Shown here in pieces: positions 1 to 9,489 of a stretch of 64,000 nt of DNA. The notes beneath the pieces were generated by a model that had not been told where the DNA came from, searched no databases, and saw only the letters and a list, made by a program, of their open reading frames with translations. Both the position numbers and the translations under genes were made by a program. Within the stretch, counting starts at the first letter, position 1; each line of letters begins with the position of its first letter. Source of the stretch: Stenotrophomonas sp. SAU14A_NAIMI4_5 (GTDB lineage: Bacteria; Pseudomonadota; Gammaproteobacteria; Xanthomonadales; Xanthomonadaceae); assembly GCF_003086795.1 (NCBI RefSeq), contig NZ_CP026003.1, forward strand, positions 2,438,777 to 2,502,776. Reading direction: 5' to 3'.

Positions 1-1
1 G

Positions 2-49
2 ACCACGGCGATGAAGCGGCTCTACATCCGCCGCTACGGGTGGCAGTGA
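2..49 (+). CDS. mgtA: C-terminal 15 residues of an MgtA-type Mg2+ P-type ATPase (partial)
   Basis: The window opens inside a gene. Reading from base 2 gives TTAMKRLYIRRYGWQ followed by a TGA stop. The ending RRYGWQ is the C-terminus I recall for MgtA magnesium-importing P-type ATPases, which sit in the inner membrane. The TGA overlaps the ATG of the MgtC/SapB gene at base 49, and mgtA-mgtC pairing is a familiar arrangement. Only the last helix end is visible, so the assignment rests on this short tail and on the neighbour. Confidence 0.7.
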   Translation, partial: TTAMKRLYIRRYGWQ

Positions 50-789
50 TGCTGGGCCTGCAGGTGAACCTGCCGCCGTTCAACGCCGGTGCGACGCTGG
101 GCTCGCTGCTGAGCCTGACCGTGGCCTTCGTGCTCGGCGCGGCGATCGGGCTGGAGCGGCAGCTGCGCCAGCGCACCGCCGGACTGCGCACCAACACGCT
201 GGTGGCGGTGGGTGCGGCGGTGTTCGTCGATCTGGCGGTGCGTTTCCACGATCTGTACGGCGGGCCGCCCTCGCCGCTGCACGTGGTCGCCTACGTGATC
301 TCCGGCGTCGGTTTCCTCGGCGCCGGCGCGATCATGAAGGACGGTGCGCAGGTCTCGGGCCTGAACACCGCGGCCACGCTGTGGGGCTCGGCAGCGGTCG
401 GTGCCTGTGCCGGCGTCAAGCTGCTGCCGGAAGCGGTGATGGCGGCCGTGTTCGTGCTGGCCGCCAACACCCTGCTGCGGCCGGTGGTCAACCGCATCCA
501 GCGGCAGCCGCTGGCGCAGGGTTTCAGCGAGGCGACGTATGCAATCAACGTGGTCTGCCAGCGCGAACAGCAGGCCGAGGTGCTGGACCGGCTGCTGCTG
601 CTGCTCGAGCAGGCGCAGTACCCGGTGCGTGCGGTGGACCAGCGGCCATTCGGCGAACGCGACGTGGAGATCGAGGCGGTGCTGTATGCCACCTCGGTCG
701 ACGCCGCGGAACTGGATGCGGTGCTGGAGAACCTGGCCGGCACGCCGGGCGTGTTGCAGGGGTTCTGGAATGCCAGCCTCGAAGAATGA
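49..789 (+). CDS. MgtC/SapB family membrane protein
   Basis: A 246-residue protein with an N-terminal block of hydrophobic helices (about residues 15-140) and a soluble C-terminal domain (about 160-246) like the ACT-like tail of MgtC. The motif GVGFLGAGAI near residue 88 and the GLERQLRQRTAGLRTN stretch are typical of the MgtC/SapB family. MgtC proteins are inner-membrane virulence and low-magnesium factors. I chose the ATG at 49, which overlaps the TGA of the preceding mgtA tail; a GTG at 40 is also open but would extend into mgtA. Translational coupling to mgtA is likely. Confidence 0.85.
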   Translation: MLGLQVNLPPFNAGATLGSLLSLTVAFVLGAAIGLERQLRQRTAGLRTNTLVAVGAAVFVDLAVRFHDLYGGPPSPLHVVAYVISGVGFLGAGAIMKDGAQVSGLNTAATLWGSAAVGACAGVKLLPEAVMAAVFVLAANTLLRPVVNRIQRQPLAQGFSEATYAINVVCQREQQAEVLDRLLLLLEQAQYPVRAVDQRPFGERDVEIEAVLYATSVDAAELDAVLENLAGTPGVLQGFWNASLEE

Positions 790-823
790 TCCACCCCGGT
801 ACTGCCGGCATGTTCGCACCCCG

Positions 824-870
824 GTAGTGCCGGCCGCTGGCCGGCATTGCCCACCAAGGTGGGCATCTAC
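824..870. repeat. Pair of GTAG-headed REP elements (two stem types)
   Basis: A forward element at 824-846 has a GTAG head and the stem TGCCGGCC/GGCCGGCA. Directly behind it an inverted element at 848-870 has the stem TGCCCACC/GGTGGGCA and ends in CTAC, the complement of GTAG. They lie between the MgtC gene and the sensor kinase. Confidence 0.75.
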
Positions 871-920
871 CAGACCCGCCGCTTATCATCCCCCCACCAC
901 CCGCCAGGGAGCTGTTCCCG

Positions 921-1979
921 ATGCCGTCGCTGTCGCCCCGCCGCCCGCTGGCGCTGCTCGCCCTGATCGTGGTGATGGCGGCGATCTTCCTGCTCGACAC
1001 CGTCACCGACTATGCCGTGGCCGCCGCCTGCTTTTACGCAGCGGTCATCCTCGCCGCCTCGCGGTTGATGGCCCCGCGCGGCCTGCTCATCCTGGCGGCC
1101 GCCTGCATCGCGCTCACCGGCCTGAGCTTCTTCCTGACCCGTTTCGGCACCTATCGCATCGGCCTGGTCAACTCGACCATCGGCATGCTGGTCATCGGCA
1201 TCACCACCTGGCTGGTGCTGAAAATGGAGGCGGCCAAGGCGGCCGTGCAGGAAGCCCAGGCGCGCCTGCTGCGGGTGGCCCGCGCTTCCACGGTGGGCGA
1301 ATTGACCACTTCGATCGCCCATGAAGTGAACCAGCCACTGGCCGCCATCGCCAGCAGCGCCGAGGCCAGCCAGCGCTGGTTGGCGCAATCGCCCGCCAAT
1401 GTCGACAAGGCGCTTCAGGCCATCGCCCGCATCCTGTCCGATGCGCACCGCGCCAGTGACGTGATTGCCAGGATCCGCGGCCTGACCCAGGGCGCCGCGC
1501 CCGAACGCCGCGCCTTCGATCTGAACCAGGCCGTGCAGGACATGCTGGCCCTGTCACGCAATGAACTGGACCAGCACCAGGTGGATGTGGCGCTGCTGCT
1601 CGATGCGGACCTGCCGCCGGTCTTCGCCGATCCCGTGCAGGTGCAGCAGGTGATCGGCAACCTGCTGCTGAACGCGGTCGACGCGATGGCCCTGCTGCCG
1701 CCTGCCGAGCGGCGTGTTGCGCTGGCGACGGCGCGCGATGGCCGCGGCCAGGTCAGCCTGAGCGTGCGCGACCGTGGCGTCGGCCTGCCCAGCGAGCAGC
1801 CGGACCGCGTCTTCGATGCGTTCTGGACCACCAAGGCCCATGGCCTCGGCCTGGGCCTCAGCCTGAGCCGTTCGATGATCGAGGCCAACGGTGGCCGCAT
1901 CCGCGCCGAGCGCCCGGCCGGCGGCGGCGCCTGTTTCGTGTTCGAACTGCCGGCCGCCGGCAAGGATGACCATGCGTAA
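921..1979 (+). CDS. Membrane sensor histidine kinase (FixL/DctB-like catalytic core)
   Basis: 352 residues. About four transmembrane helices lie in residues 10-105 with no large periplasmic domain, followed by a coiled linker. The phosphoacceptor box is HEVNQPLAAI with His134, the N box is NLLLNAVDAM, and the G boxes are DRGVGLP and GLGLGLSLS. A GGGAG ribosome site lies 9 nt before the ATG. The stop overlaps the start of the next gene, a FixJ/TodT-type regulator, so the two form a cognate pair. The signal is unknown. Confidence 0.88.
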   Translation: MPSLSPRRPLALLALIVVMAAIFLLDTVTDYAVAAACFYAAVILAASRLMAPRGLLILAAACIALTGLSFFLTRFGTYRIGLVNSTIGMLVIGITTWLVLKMEAAKAAVQEAQARLLRVARASTVGELTTSIAHEVNQPLAAIASSAEASQRWLAQSPANVDKALQAIARILSDAHRASDVIARIRGLTQGAAPERRAFDLNQAVQDMLALSRNELDQHQVDVALLLDADLPPVFADPVQVQQVIGNLLLNAVDAMALLPPAERRVALATARDGRGQVSLSVRDRGVGLPSEQPDRVFDAFWTTKAHGLGLGLSLSRSMIEANGGRIRAERPAGGGACFVFELPAAGKDDHA

Positions 1980-2613
1980 GCCACTCACACCGCCAGCCGA
2001 GCTGGCGCCCATCGTCTACGTCGTCGACGACGACGCGTCCGTGCGCGCGGCACTGGAGGACCTGCTGGCCTCGATGGGGCTGCAGGTGCGCGCCTTCGCC
2101 TCCACCCAGGCCTTCCTCGACCACCCGCGCGACGATGTCCCGGCCTGCCTGGTGCTGGATGTGCGCATGCCCGGCCAGAGCGGCCTGGACTTCCACCGCA
2201 GCATGGCGGACCTGGGCCTGCAGCTGCCGGTGGTGTTCATTACCGGCCACGGCGACATCGCCATGGGCGTCAACGCGATCAAGGCCGGCGCCATCGAGTT
2301 CCTGACCAAACCCTTCCGCGACCAGGAGCTGCTCGACGCGATCCACAAGGGCATCACCCTGGATCGCGAGCGCCGCCGCGAAGGCGAGGCGCTGGGCGAG
2401 CTGCAGGCACGCTGGCACACCCTCAGCATGGGCGAGCGCGAGGTGGTCGACGGCGTGGTGCGCGGCCGCCTCAACAAGCAGATCGCCGCCGACCTCGGCG
2501 TCAGTGAGATCACGGTGAAGGTCCGGCGTGCGCAGGTGATGCGCAAGATGGAGGCGCGCACGCTCGTCGACCTGGTGCGCATGTATGACCGCCTGCAGGC
2601 TGCTGCGCCATGA
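1966..2613 (+). CDS. FixJ/TodT-type response regulator (receiver + LuxR-type HTH)
   Basis: About 215 residues: a receiver domain (roughly 15-130) with the acidic triplet DDD after VYVV, the phosphoacceptor Asp65 in LVLDVRMPG and the conserved Lys in FLTKPF, then a LuxR/NarL helix-turn-helix (LNKQIAADLGVSEITVK). The ATG at 1966 overlaps the kinase gene by 14 bp; a second ATG at 1972 is equally possible. It is the DNA-binding partner of the upstream kinase. The next gene (DUF1697) starts on its stop codon and is probably co-transcribed. Confidence 0.88.
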   Translation: MTMRKPLTPPAELAPIVYVVDDDASVRAALEDLLASMGLQVRAFASTQAFLDHPRDDVPACLVLDVRMPGQSGLDFHRSMADLGLQLPVVFITGHGDIAMGVNAIKAGAIEFLTKPFRDQELLDAIHKGITLDRERRREGEALGELQARWHTLSMGEREVVDGVVRGRLNKQIAADLGVSEITVKVRRAQVMRKMEARTLVDLVRMYDRLQAAAP

Positions 2614-3125
2614 ACGCCTACGTGGCCCTGCTGCGTGCGGTGAACGTGGGCGGTACCGGCAAGCTGCCCATGGCCGAACTGGTGGCGATGTGCATGGACG
2701 CCGGCTTCGGCGAGGTGCGCACCTACATCGCCAGCGGCAACGTGGTGTTCCGCAGCAGCGCGGACGAGGTGACGGTACGCGATGCCCTGGCGGCGCGACT
2801 GCAGGCCTACGCCGGCAGACCGGTGGGCGTGCTGGTGCGCAGCGCCGCGGAGATGGCCGAGGTGACCGCACGCAATCCGTTCGCGCAGGCGGCCGGCAAT
2901 CGCGTGGTGGCGCTGTTCGTCGATGGCCCGCTGCCCAGCGACCCGCTGCAGGGCGTGGCAGGCCTGAACGGCGAACAGCTGGCGCTGGGGCCACGCGCAC
3001 TGTACGTGCACTACGGCGACGGCATGGCCGATTCGAAGCTGCGCATTCCCTGCGCGGCCCACGGCACCGCGCGCAACCTCAACACCGTCACCAAGCTGGC
3101 GATGATGGCGGCCAGGCTGGCCTGA
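2610..3125 (+). CDS. DUF1697 domain-containing protein
   Basis: 171 residues beginning MNAYVALLRAVNVGG, with the conserved YIASGNVVF segment near residue 45 and NLNTVTKLAMM near the end, both hallmarks of the DUF1697 family. It looks soluble. The ATG overlaps the TGA of the response regulator (ATGA), so it is the third gene of this operon. The biochemical function of the family is not established to my knowledge, and nothing here suggests why it accompanies a two-component system. Confidence 0.85.
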   Translation: MNAYVALLRAVNVGGTGKLPMAELVAMCMDAGFGEVRTYIASGNVVFRSSADEVTVRDALAARLQAYAGRPVGVLVRSAAEMAEVTARNPFAQAAGNRVVALFVDGPLPSDPLQGVAGLNGEQLALGPRALYVHYGDGMADSKLRIPCAAHGTARNLNTVTKLAMMAARLA

Positions 3126-3146
3126 GCGCTGTTCCCGCCGGCAGGG

Positions 3147-4313
3147 CTACGCCGTTCGCCGCTGCATCCGCGTATCGACCAGGCCCACCAGCAGCAGCAC
3201 CACGCTGGTGAGCCAACCGGCGGCCAGCAGATGGGTCATCGGCAGCAGCGGGCCCATCACCAGCAGCAGGACGGCGCCCAGCAGGTGCGAGCGCGGCATC
3301 CGCCCATACACCACGCGCTTGTACAGCGCGCTGCCCAGCAGGTAGATCAGCGGCCCGGCCACCAGCATCGCCGCGTGCGCCAGCGATACGCCTTCCTCCG
3401 GCGCGTCCATCACCAGATCGTTGCCAACCGCGGTGGCGATGATGCCGGCGATCAGCAACGCGTGTACGTAGTGGAAGTAGGCGCCGATGCGACCGGGATC
3501 GGCAGAGCGGGTGATGGTGTCGGTGGCATCCTGGCTGGACGTGCCGAAGTACAGCCACCACATCGCCAGGGTGCCGGCAAAGGTGGCCAGCACCGCCGAC
3601 ACGATGTCGCCGTTCCAGCTGCCGGCTTCGCTGAGCACGCCGCCGGTCGCCAGCAGCGTTTCGCCCAATGCGACGATGACGAACAGCTGGCAGCGCTCGG
3701 CCAGGTGCCCGCCCTCGATCGTCCATTCGCGCGTGTGCGAGCGGCCCAGCCCCGGGAAGGCGAAACCGAACATCGGAGACAGGTACTCGCAGGCCACCGC
3801 CAGCGCCCACAGGCCCAGCCGCAGGTTGCCCTCGGCCGCGCCACCCGCCAGCCAGAAGCAGGCCGACACCAGCACCCAGGCCAGCATGCGGCGGAAGTTG
3901 GGCGCCAGCGCGTGGTGGCGGCCCACTTCCCACAACACGAACGCGGTGCGCCCCACCTGCATCGTGGCGTAGGCCCCGGCGAACACCCAGGCGCGTTCGC
4001 CGAATGCCTCCGGAATGGAAGAGGACATCAAAAGTGCCAGCAGCATGGTGGTGAACAGCAGGCCGCGGATGCGCGGCGCCTGCGGATCGAACCAGTTGCT
4101 GACCCAGCACGCGTACTGCCAGCCCAGCCAGACCGCGAACCACAGCACCAGCGTCTGCAGCACGCCGAGCACGCCCAGGTGGTGCAGCAGGTGGTGGCTG
4201 AGCTGGGTGACGGCGAAGACGTAGACCAGATCGAAGAACAGCTCTTCGTAGGTCACCCGCGCGTGGTGGCCGTCGCGGCGGCGCAGGGCAGGAACACGGA
4301 TGCCGGGAACCAT
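3147..4313 (-). CDS. Low temperature requirement protein A (LtrA) family membrane protein
   Basis: 388 residues with about ten hydrophobic helices. The N-terminal motif VTYEELFFDLVYVFAVTQLS and the internal EHxA/LGETLLATGG-type region (FVIVALGETLLA) are characteristic of LtrA proteins, named for a Listeria gene needed at low temperature; the molecular activity is unknown. It stands alone, convergent with the DUF1697 gene and divergent from the beta-lactamase gene, so the 120-bp gap at 4314-4434 must hold promoters in both directions. Confidence 0.85.
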   Translation of the reverse strand: MVPGIRVPALRRRDGHHARVTYEELFFDLVYVFAVTQLSHHLLHHLGVLGVLQTLVLWFAVWLGWQYACWVSNWFDPQAPRIRGLLFTTMLLALLMSSSIPEAFGERAWVFAGAYATMQVGRTAFVLWEVGRHHALAPNFRRMLAWVLVSACFWLAGGAAEGNLRLGLWALAVACEYLSPMFGFAFPGLGRSHTREWTIEGGHLAERCQLFVIVALGETLLATGGVLSEAGSWNGDIVSAVLATFAGTLAMWWLYFGTSSQDATDTITRSADPGRIGAYFHYVHALLIAGIIATAVGNDLVMDAPEEGVSLAHAAMLVAGPLIYLLGSALYKRVVYGRMPRSHLLGAVLLLVMGPLLPMTHLLAAGWLTSVVLLLVGLVDTRMQRRTA

Positions 4314-4365
4314 GGAAACTCCTGATCGGTGGCCGAGCCAACCATCGCGCTTATTGCAGCCATGA

Positions 4366-5403
<1,038 letters not shown>

Positions 5404-5418
5404 GGAAAGCACAGGCCG

Positions 5419-7701
5419 CTACGGCACCTCGGCCATCGCGCGCACCCGCACCGGGATCGATTTGGCCGCCGGCGTGCCGCTGATGCGGTCATGGTAGTCC
5501 AGCGGCAGCAGCGGATTCAGTTCCGGGTAGTACCCCGCCAGCGCGCCGCGCGGCATCGGATAGTCCAGTACGGTCAGGCCCTCGATGCGCCGTACCACGC
5601 CATCGCCGGCGATGGTCTCCAGGCTCACCCGCGCTTCCTTGCCAAGCCCACGTGCCAGCCGGTCCTCGATGTTCATGAACACCACGTTGCGGTCGTTGTA
5701 GACGCCACGGTAGCGATCGCTGTAACTGTAGATGGTGGTGTTGTACTGATCGTGCGACCGCACCGTGGCCAGGCGCAGCATGTCAGGGTCGTCCACGATG
5801 TCATTCACCTCCAGGCCGGGCATCACCAGGATGTTTGCCTTGCCGGTGTCTGTCGGCCACACCCGACGGCGCGGCGCGATGTCCAGATGAAAGCCATGTG
5901 GCTGCTGGATGCGCTCATTGAAGCCGGCGTAGATTTCCGGGTAGACCGCTGCGATCAGTTCGCGGATCGGCGCGTAGTCGTGCATGCAGGACGCCCAGTC
6001 CACCCGGCTGTCCGGCAGCGTGGCCATGGCCATGCGACAGACGATCTCCACTTCCGGGAGCACGTGTTCGCTGACCGGCTCGAGCACGCCGCGCGAGGCG
6101 CTGACATTGGACATCGCATCTTCGATGGTCACGAACTGCTCGCCGGCCGGCGTGCGGATCCATTCCGAGCGCGCCACCACCGGCAGGATCAGCGCATCTC
6201 GGCCATGCACCAGATGGCCACGGTTGAGCTTGGTGGCAATGCCCACGGTCAGCTCCAGCCGCTGCATCGCCTCGTAGGCACGCGGCGTATCGGGCACGGC
6301 ATGGATGAAATTGCCGCCCAGGCCGATGAACACCTTGGCCTGTCCGTCCAGCATGGCCTGGATGGATTCGACCACGTGATGGCCATTCGCGCGCGGCGGA
6401 TCGAAGCCGAACACCTCGCGCACCCGGTCCAGGTAGGCCGGCTTGGGCTTCTCGTCGATGCCGACGGTACGGTCGCCCTGCACGTTGGAGTGGCCACGGA
6501 TGGGGCCGATGCCAGCGCCGCGCTTGCCGAAATTGCCACGCAGCAACAGCAGGTTGGCCACCTGCTGCAGCAGGCGCGAGCCATACTGATGCTGGGTCAG
6601 GCCCATGCCGTAGCAGATCACCGTGGCCTGCGAGCGGATGTAGATATCCGCGCAGCGCCGGATCTGCACCTCGGCGATGCCCGACACCCGCACGATCTCG
6701 TCCCAGTCCTGCGCCATCACGTCCTCGCGCAGCGCATCCAGGCCCAGGGTGTGCTCGACCAGGAAGGCGTGGTCAAGGACGCTCTCGCCCTGCGCCTCGC
6801 GCTCGAACATCACCTTCATGATGCCCTTGATGAAGGCGAGGTCGCCGCCGATGCGGATGTGCACGAACTCGCTGGTGATCTCGGTCGAGCCCAGCGTGGC
6901 CATCTGCACGATGTCCTGCGGCTCGGTGAAGCGGATCAGCGCACGCTCGGGCATCGGATTGACCGCCACGATGGGAATGCCGCGTTTGCGCGCTTCCACC
7001 AGGTTGCTCATCATCCGCGGCGAATTGGTGCCGGTGTTCTGGCCCATCACGAAGATCGCCTCGGCATGCTCGAAGTCGTCCAGCACGATGGTGCCCTTGC
7101 CCACCCCGATCACCGGCGGCAGGCCGCGGCTGGTGGGTTCATGGCACATGTTGGAGCAGTCCGGGAAATTGTTGGTGCCGAACTCACGCACGAAGATCGA
7201 GTACAGGAACGCCGCCTCGTTCGGCGTGCGCCCGGAAGTGTAGAACTCGGCCTGGTCGGGATGGTCAAGCGCGCGCAGGTGCTGGCCGATCAGCGCGAAG
7301 GCCTCGTCCCAGGTGCACGGCACGTAGTGATCGCTTGCCGCGTCGTAGCGCATCGGCTCGGTCAGCCGCCCCTGCATCTCCAGCCAGTAGTCGCTCTGTT
7401 CCATCAGTTCGCTGACGGTGTGTTCGGCGAAGAGCTCACGCGTTACACGGTGCTCGGTCGCCTCCCAGGCCAATGCCTTGGCACCGTTCTCGCAGAACTC
7501 GAACTTCCGCCGATGGTCGGCGTCGGGAAAGGCGCAGCTGGGGCACTTGAAGCCGCCCGGCTGGTTCATCGCCAGCAGCGCCTTGGAGCCCTTGCCGACC
7601 ACGCTCTGCTGCAGCAGCACTTTGGCCGTCGCCCCGGCCGCACCCCAGCCACCGGCCGGTTGGGTGTAGGAGGTGTATCGCGGCGGCTTCTGTTCGGACA
7701 T
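5419..7701 (-). CDS. YdeP/FdhF-like molybdopterin-dependent oxidoreductase alpha subunit
   Basis: 760 residues, the length of the YdeP family of formate-dehydrogenase-like molybdopterin enzymes. The N-terminus has CPSC (Cys53, Cys56) and Cys70, but I do not see the full four-Cys set for a 4Fe-4S cluster. Cys186 in SNMCHEPTSRGL aligns with the Mo-ligating Sec/Cys of formate dehydrogenase H. Molybdopterin oxidoreductase and C-terminal dinucleotide-binding domains fill the rest. No twin-arginine signal is seen, so it is probably cytoplasmic. The divergent fdhD supports a molybdenum enzyme that needs sulfuration. The substrate is unknown; E. coli YdeP is linked to acid resistance. Confidence 0.88.
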   Translation of the reverse strand: MSEQKPPRYTSYTQPAGGWGAAGATAKVLLQQSVVGKGSKALLAMNQPGGFKCPSCAFPDADHRRKFEFCENGAKALAWEATEHRVTRELFAEHTVSELMEQSDYWLEMQGRLTEPMRYDAASDHYVPCTWDEAFALIGQHLRALDHPDQAEFYTSGRTPNEAAFLYSIFVREFGTNNFPDCSNMCHEPTSRGLPPVIGVGKGTIVLDDFEHAEAIFVMGQNTGTNSPRMMSNLVEARKRGIPIVAVNPMPERALIRFTEPQDIVQMATLGSTEITSEFVHIRIGGDLAFIKGIMKVMFEREAQGESVLDHAFLVEHTLGLDALREDVMAQDWDEIVRVSGIAEVQIRRCADIYIRSQATVICYGMGLTQHQYGSRLLQQVANLLLLRGNFGKRGAGIGPIRGHSNVQGDRTVGIDEKPKPAYLDRVREVFGFDPPRANGHHVVESIQAMLDGQAKVFIGLGGNFIHAVPDTPRAYEAMQRLELTVGIATKLNRGHLVHGRDALILPVVARSEWIRTPAGEQFVTIEDAMSNVSASRGVLEPVSEHVLPEVEIVCRMAMATLPDSRVDWASCMHDYAPIRELIAAVYPEIYAGFNERIQQPHGFHLDIAPRRRVWPTDTGKANILVMPGLEVNDIVDDPDMLRLATVRSHDQYNTTIYSYSDRYRGVYNDRNVVFMNIEDRLARGLGKEARVSLETIAGDGVVRRIEGLTVLDYPMPRGALAGYYPELNPLLPLDYHDRISGTPAAKSIPVRVRAMAEVP

Positions 7702-7884
7702 GGCTCGGCAACCTGGTAGCGCGCAAGGAACCGGGGCCAGTCAAGCACGACCACGGCCGTCGCGCCATCACCCGGTTGAGGGGCGCCAGCCTGCCACGGC
7801 AACAGTTACAACGGCGTCTTCCCGTGACCGCTGCGCTATCCTGCAACGGTAGATGGCCTTCGTGCTCCACCCAGGACGTACTGC

Positions 7885-8718
7885 ATGCCCGCATCGACCC
7901 CGCCTTCTCCGCCGCCTGCCGGTACTGCGTTGCGCACCCTGCAGCGCTGGCGTGAAACGGGGCAGGACGAACGGGTCGACCTCATCGCCGAGGAAGTACC
8001 GGTGGCCATGCGCTACAACGGCGCGGCCTTCGCGGTGATGATGGCCACGCCCTGCGACCTGGAGGACTTCGCGATGGGCTTCTCGCTCAGCGAGGGCCTG
8101 GTCGCGCGCCCGGAGCAGCTGCTGGCCATCGAGGTGCAGGTGCAACTGGAAGGCATCGAACTGAAGATGACCGTTGCCGCCGACGCGCCCGGTGCGGCGC
8201 TGGACCCGTCCGACGGTCGTCTGCTGCCGGGCCGGGGCGGGTGCGGCCTGTGCGGCTCGCGGCAGCTGGAGGACGTGCTGCGACCGCTGCCGCCGGTAGG
8301 TGATCGCCGCGCGTACTCACCCATTGCACTGCAACGCGCCCTGGCCGGCCTGGCCCAGCACCAGCCGATGAATGCCGTCAGTGGTTCCACACACGCCGCT
8401 GCCTGGGCCGATGCCGGTGGCCGCATCGGCTGGGTACGCGAGGATGTCGGCCGCCACAACGCGTTGGACAAGCTGATCGGCGCGTTGCACCACAACGGAC
8501 ACAGCAGCGAAGGCGGCCTGCTGGTCATTTCCAGCCGCGCCAGCTACGAGATGGTCAGCAAGGCGGCGCGCGCCGGTGCCAGCGTGCTGGCGGCAGTCTC
8601 GGCGCCCACGGCGCTGGCCATCGACCTGGCCCGCAACGCCGACCTGTGCCTGGTGGGGTTCGCCCGCGATGGCGGGTTCAATGTGTATACCCACCCCGAG
8701 CGGTTGCAGGCCGGGTAG
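7885..8718 (+). CDS. fdhD: Formate dehydrogenase accessory sulfurtransferase FdhD
   Basis: 277 residues. FdhD moves sulfur from IscS to the molybdenum cofactor of formate-dehydrogenase-type enzymes. The catalytic pair GCGLCG (Cys120 and Cys123) and the conserved DLEDFAMGFSLSEG, SGSTHAAAW and DVGRHNALDK segments are present. It diverges from the YdeP-type oxidoreductase gene with a 183-bp gap, which suggests it serves that enzyme. The stop TAG lies inside the GTAG head of the following repeat. Confidence 0.93.
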   Translation: MPASTPPSPPPAGTALRTLQRWRETGQDERVDLIAEEVPVAMRYNGAAFAVMMATPCDLEDFAMGFSLSEGLVARPEQLLAIEVQVQLEGIELKMTVAADAPGAALDPSDGRLLPGRGGCGLCGSRQLEDVLRPLPPVGDRRAYSPIALQRALAGLAQHQPMNAVSGSTHAAAWADAGGRIGWVREDVGRHNALDKLIGALHHNGHSSEGGLLVISSRASYEMVSKAARAGASVLAAVSAPTALAIDLARNADLCLVGFARDGGFNVYTHPERLQAG

Positions 8719-8816
8719 AGCCGACTGGGTACAGTCGACTGTCAGTCGACTGCTGTTCCACGGACCGCCCGAAAACCCCGCGCTTCGCGCGATAGTCGAA
8801 TGACAGTCGACTCTAC
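8715..8816. repeat. Divergent REP cluster with GTCGACTG stems
   Basis: A forward GTAG-headed element begins at 8715 and reads into nested GTCGACTGT/CAGTCGAC palindromes to about 8752; an inverted copy at 8795-8816 ends in CTCTAC. The stem sequence (AGTCGACTGTCAGTCGACT) differs from the usual GAGTCGAGC type, so this looks like a separate subfamily or a rearranged pair. The fdhD stop codon is in the first head. Confidence 0.7.
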
Positions 8817-8846
8817 CCGTCGGTCTTGCCTGGTTGCCCGCAGGCC

Positions 8847-9383
8847 TCAGCGCAGCGCGATCTTCGGGAAGTCCACCGGCACGTCGAACGCCACGTTGAC
8901 GTAGTTGGTGAACAGGTTGAGCGCCACGTGGGCAAGGATCTCGACGATCAGCTCATCGTCGAAGCCGGCGTCGCGCAGCGCCTGCACGTCGGCGTCGCCG
9001 ATCTGCGCGCGGTTCTCCACCACCTTCAGGGCGAAGGCGAGTGCAGCGGCGGTGGCCGGGTCGCTGGACTGACCGACCTGGGCGGCAGCCATCTGCTCGC
9101 TGCTGGCGCCGGCCTTGCGGCCCAGTGCGGTGTGCGCGGCCAGGCAGTACTCGCAGGCATTGCGGTTGGCGATGGCGACGGCGATCTGCTCACCCAGCAG
9201 CGGCGAGACGCGGCCGCCACCGAGGGCGCCAAACGAGCCCCACATGCTGGCCAGGGCGGCTGGCGAGTTGGCCACGGCGCGGAACATGGCCGGGGTGGCG
9301 CCGAAGGCGGCGTGGACCTGGCCCAGCAGGGCCTGGCGGTCAGGGGTGGTGGTGGCAGCGTCGATCAGGGCGATACGGGACAT
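8847..9383 (-). CDS. AhpD-like carboxymuconolactone decarboxylase family protein
   Basis: 178 residues, helical and soluble. The CEYC motif (Cys77 and Cys80) with His84 in the E-x-x-C-x-x-C-x-x-x-H style is the AhpD peroxidase-like active site, implying thiol-dependent peroxide or redox chemistry. Family members without a partner AhpC are often general CMD proteins. The gene diverges from an AraC-type regulator 107 bp away that probably controls it. Confidence 0.85.
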   Translation of the reverse strand: MSRIALIDAATTTPDRQALLGQVHAAFGATPAMFRAVANSPAALASMWGSFGALGGGRVSPLLGEQIAVAIANRNACEYCLAAHTALGRKAGASSEQMAAAQVGQSSDPATAAALAFALKVVENRAQIGDADVQALRDAGFDDELIVEILAHVALNLFTNYVNVAFDVPVDFPKIALR

Positions 9384-9445
9384 GGCGGTTTCCTTCGGTA
9401 ACGCGTCCGGGATTGGACGATGGGGTCATCGTAGGTAGACTCGCA

Positions 9446-9489
9446 GGACGAATCCCCCACATTTGTCCGCATCGGTTATCCATTCGTCC
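9446..9489. promoter_or_regulatory. Candidate operator: inverted GGACGAAT/ATTCGTCC repeat
   Basis: GGACGAAT at 9446-9453 is mirrored by ATTCGTCC at 9482-9489, which directly abuts the AraC-type gene's ATG; a further GGACGA lies at 9415-9420. All are in the shared gap between the AraC and AhpD-like genes. This spacing fits two half-site contacts by an AraC dimer, but binding is inferred only from position and symmetry. Confidence 0.35.

Noticed and set aside
5419-7701. Selenocysteine formate dehydrogenase
   Set aside because: The Mo-ligand position is Cys186, there is no internal TGA, and the full iron-sulfur Cys set of FdhF is not visible; YdeP-type fits better.
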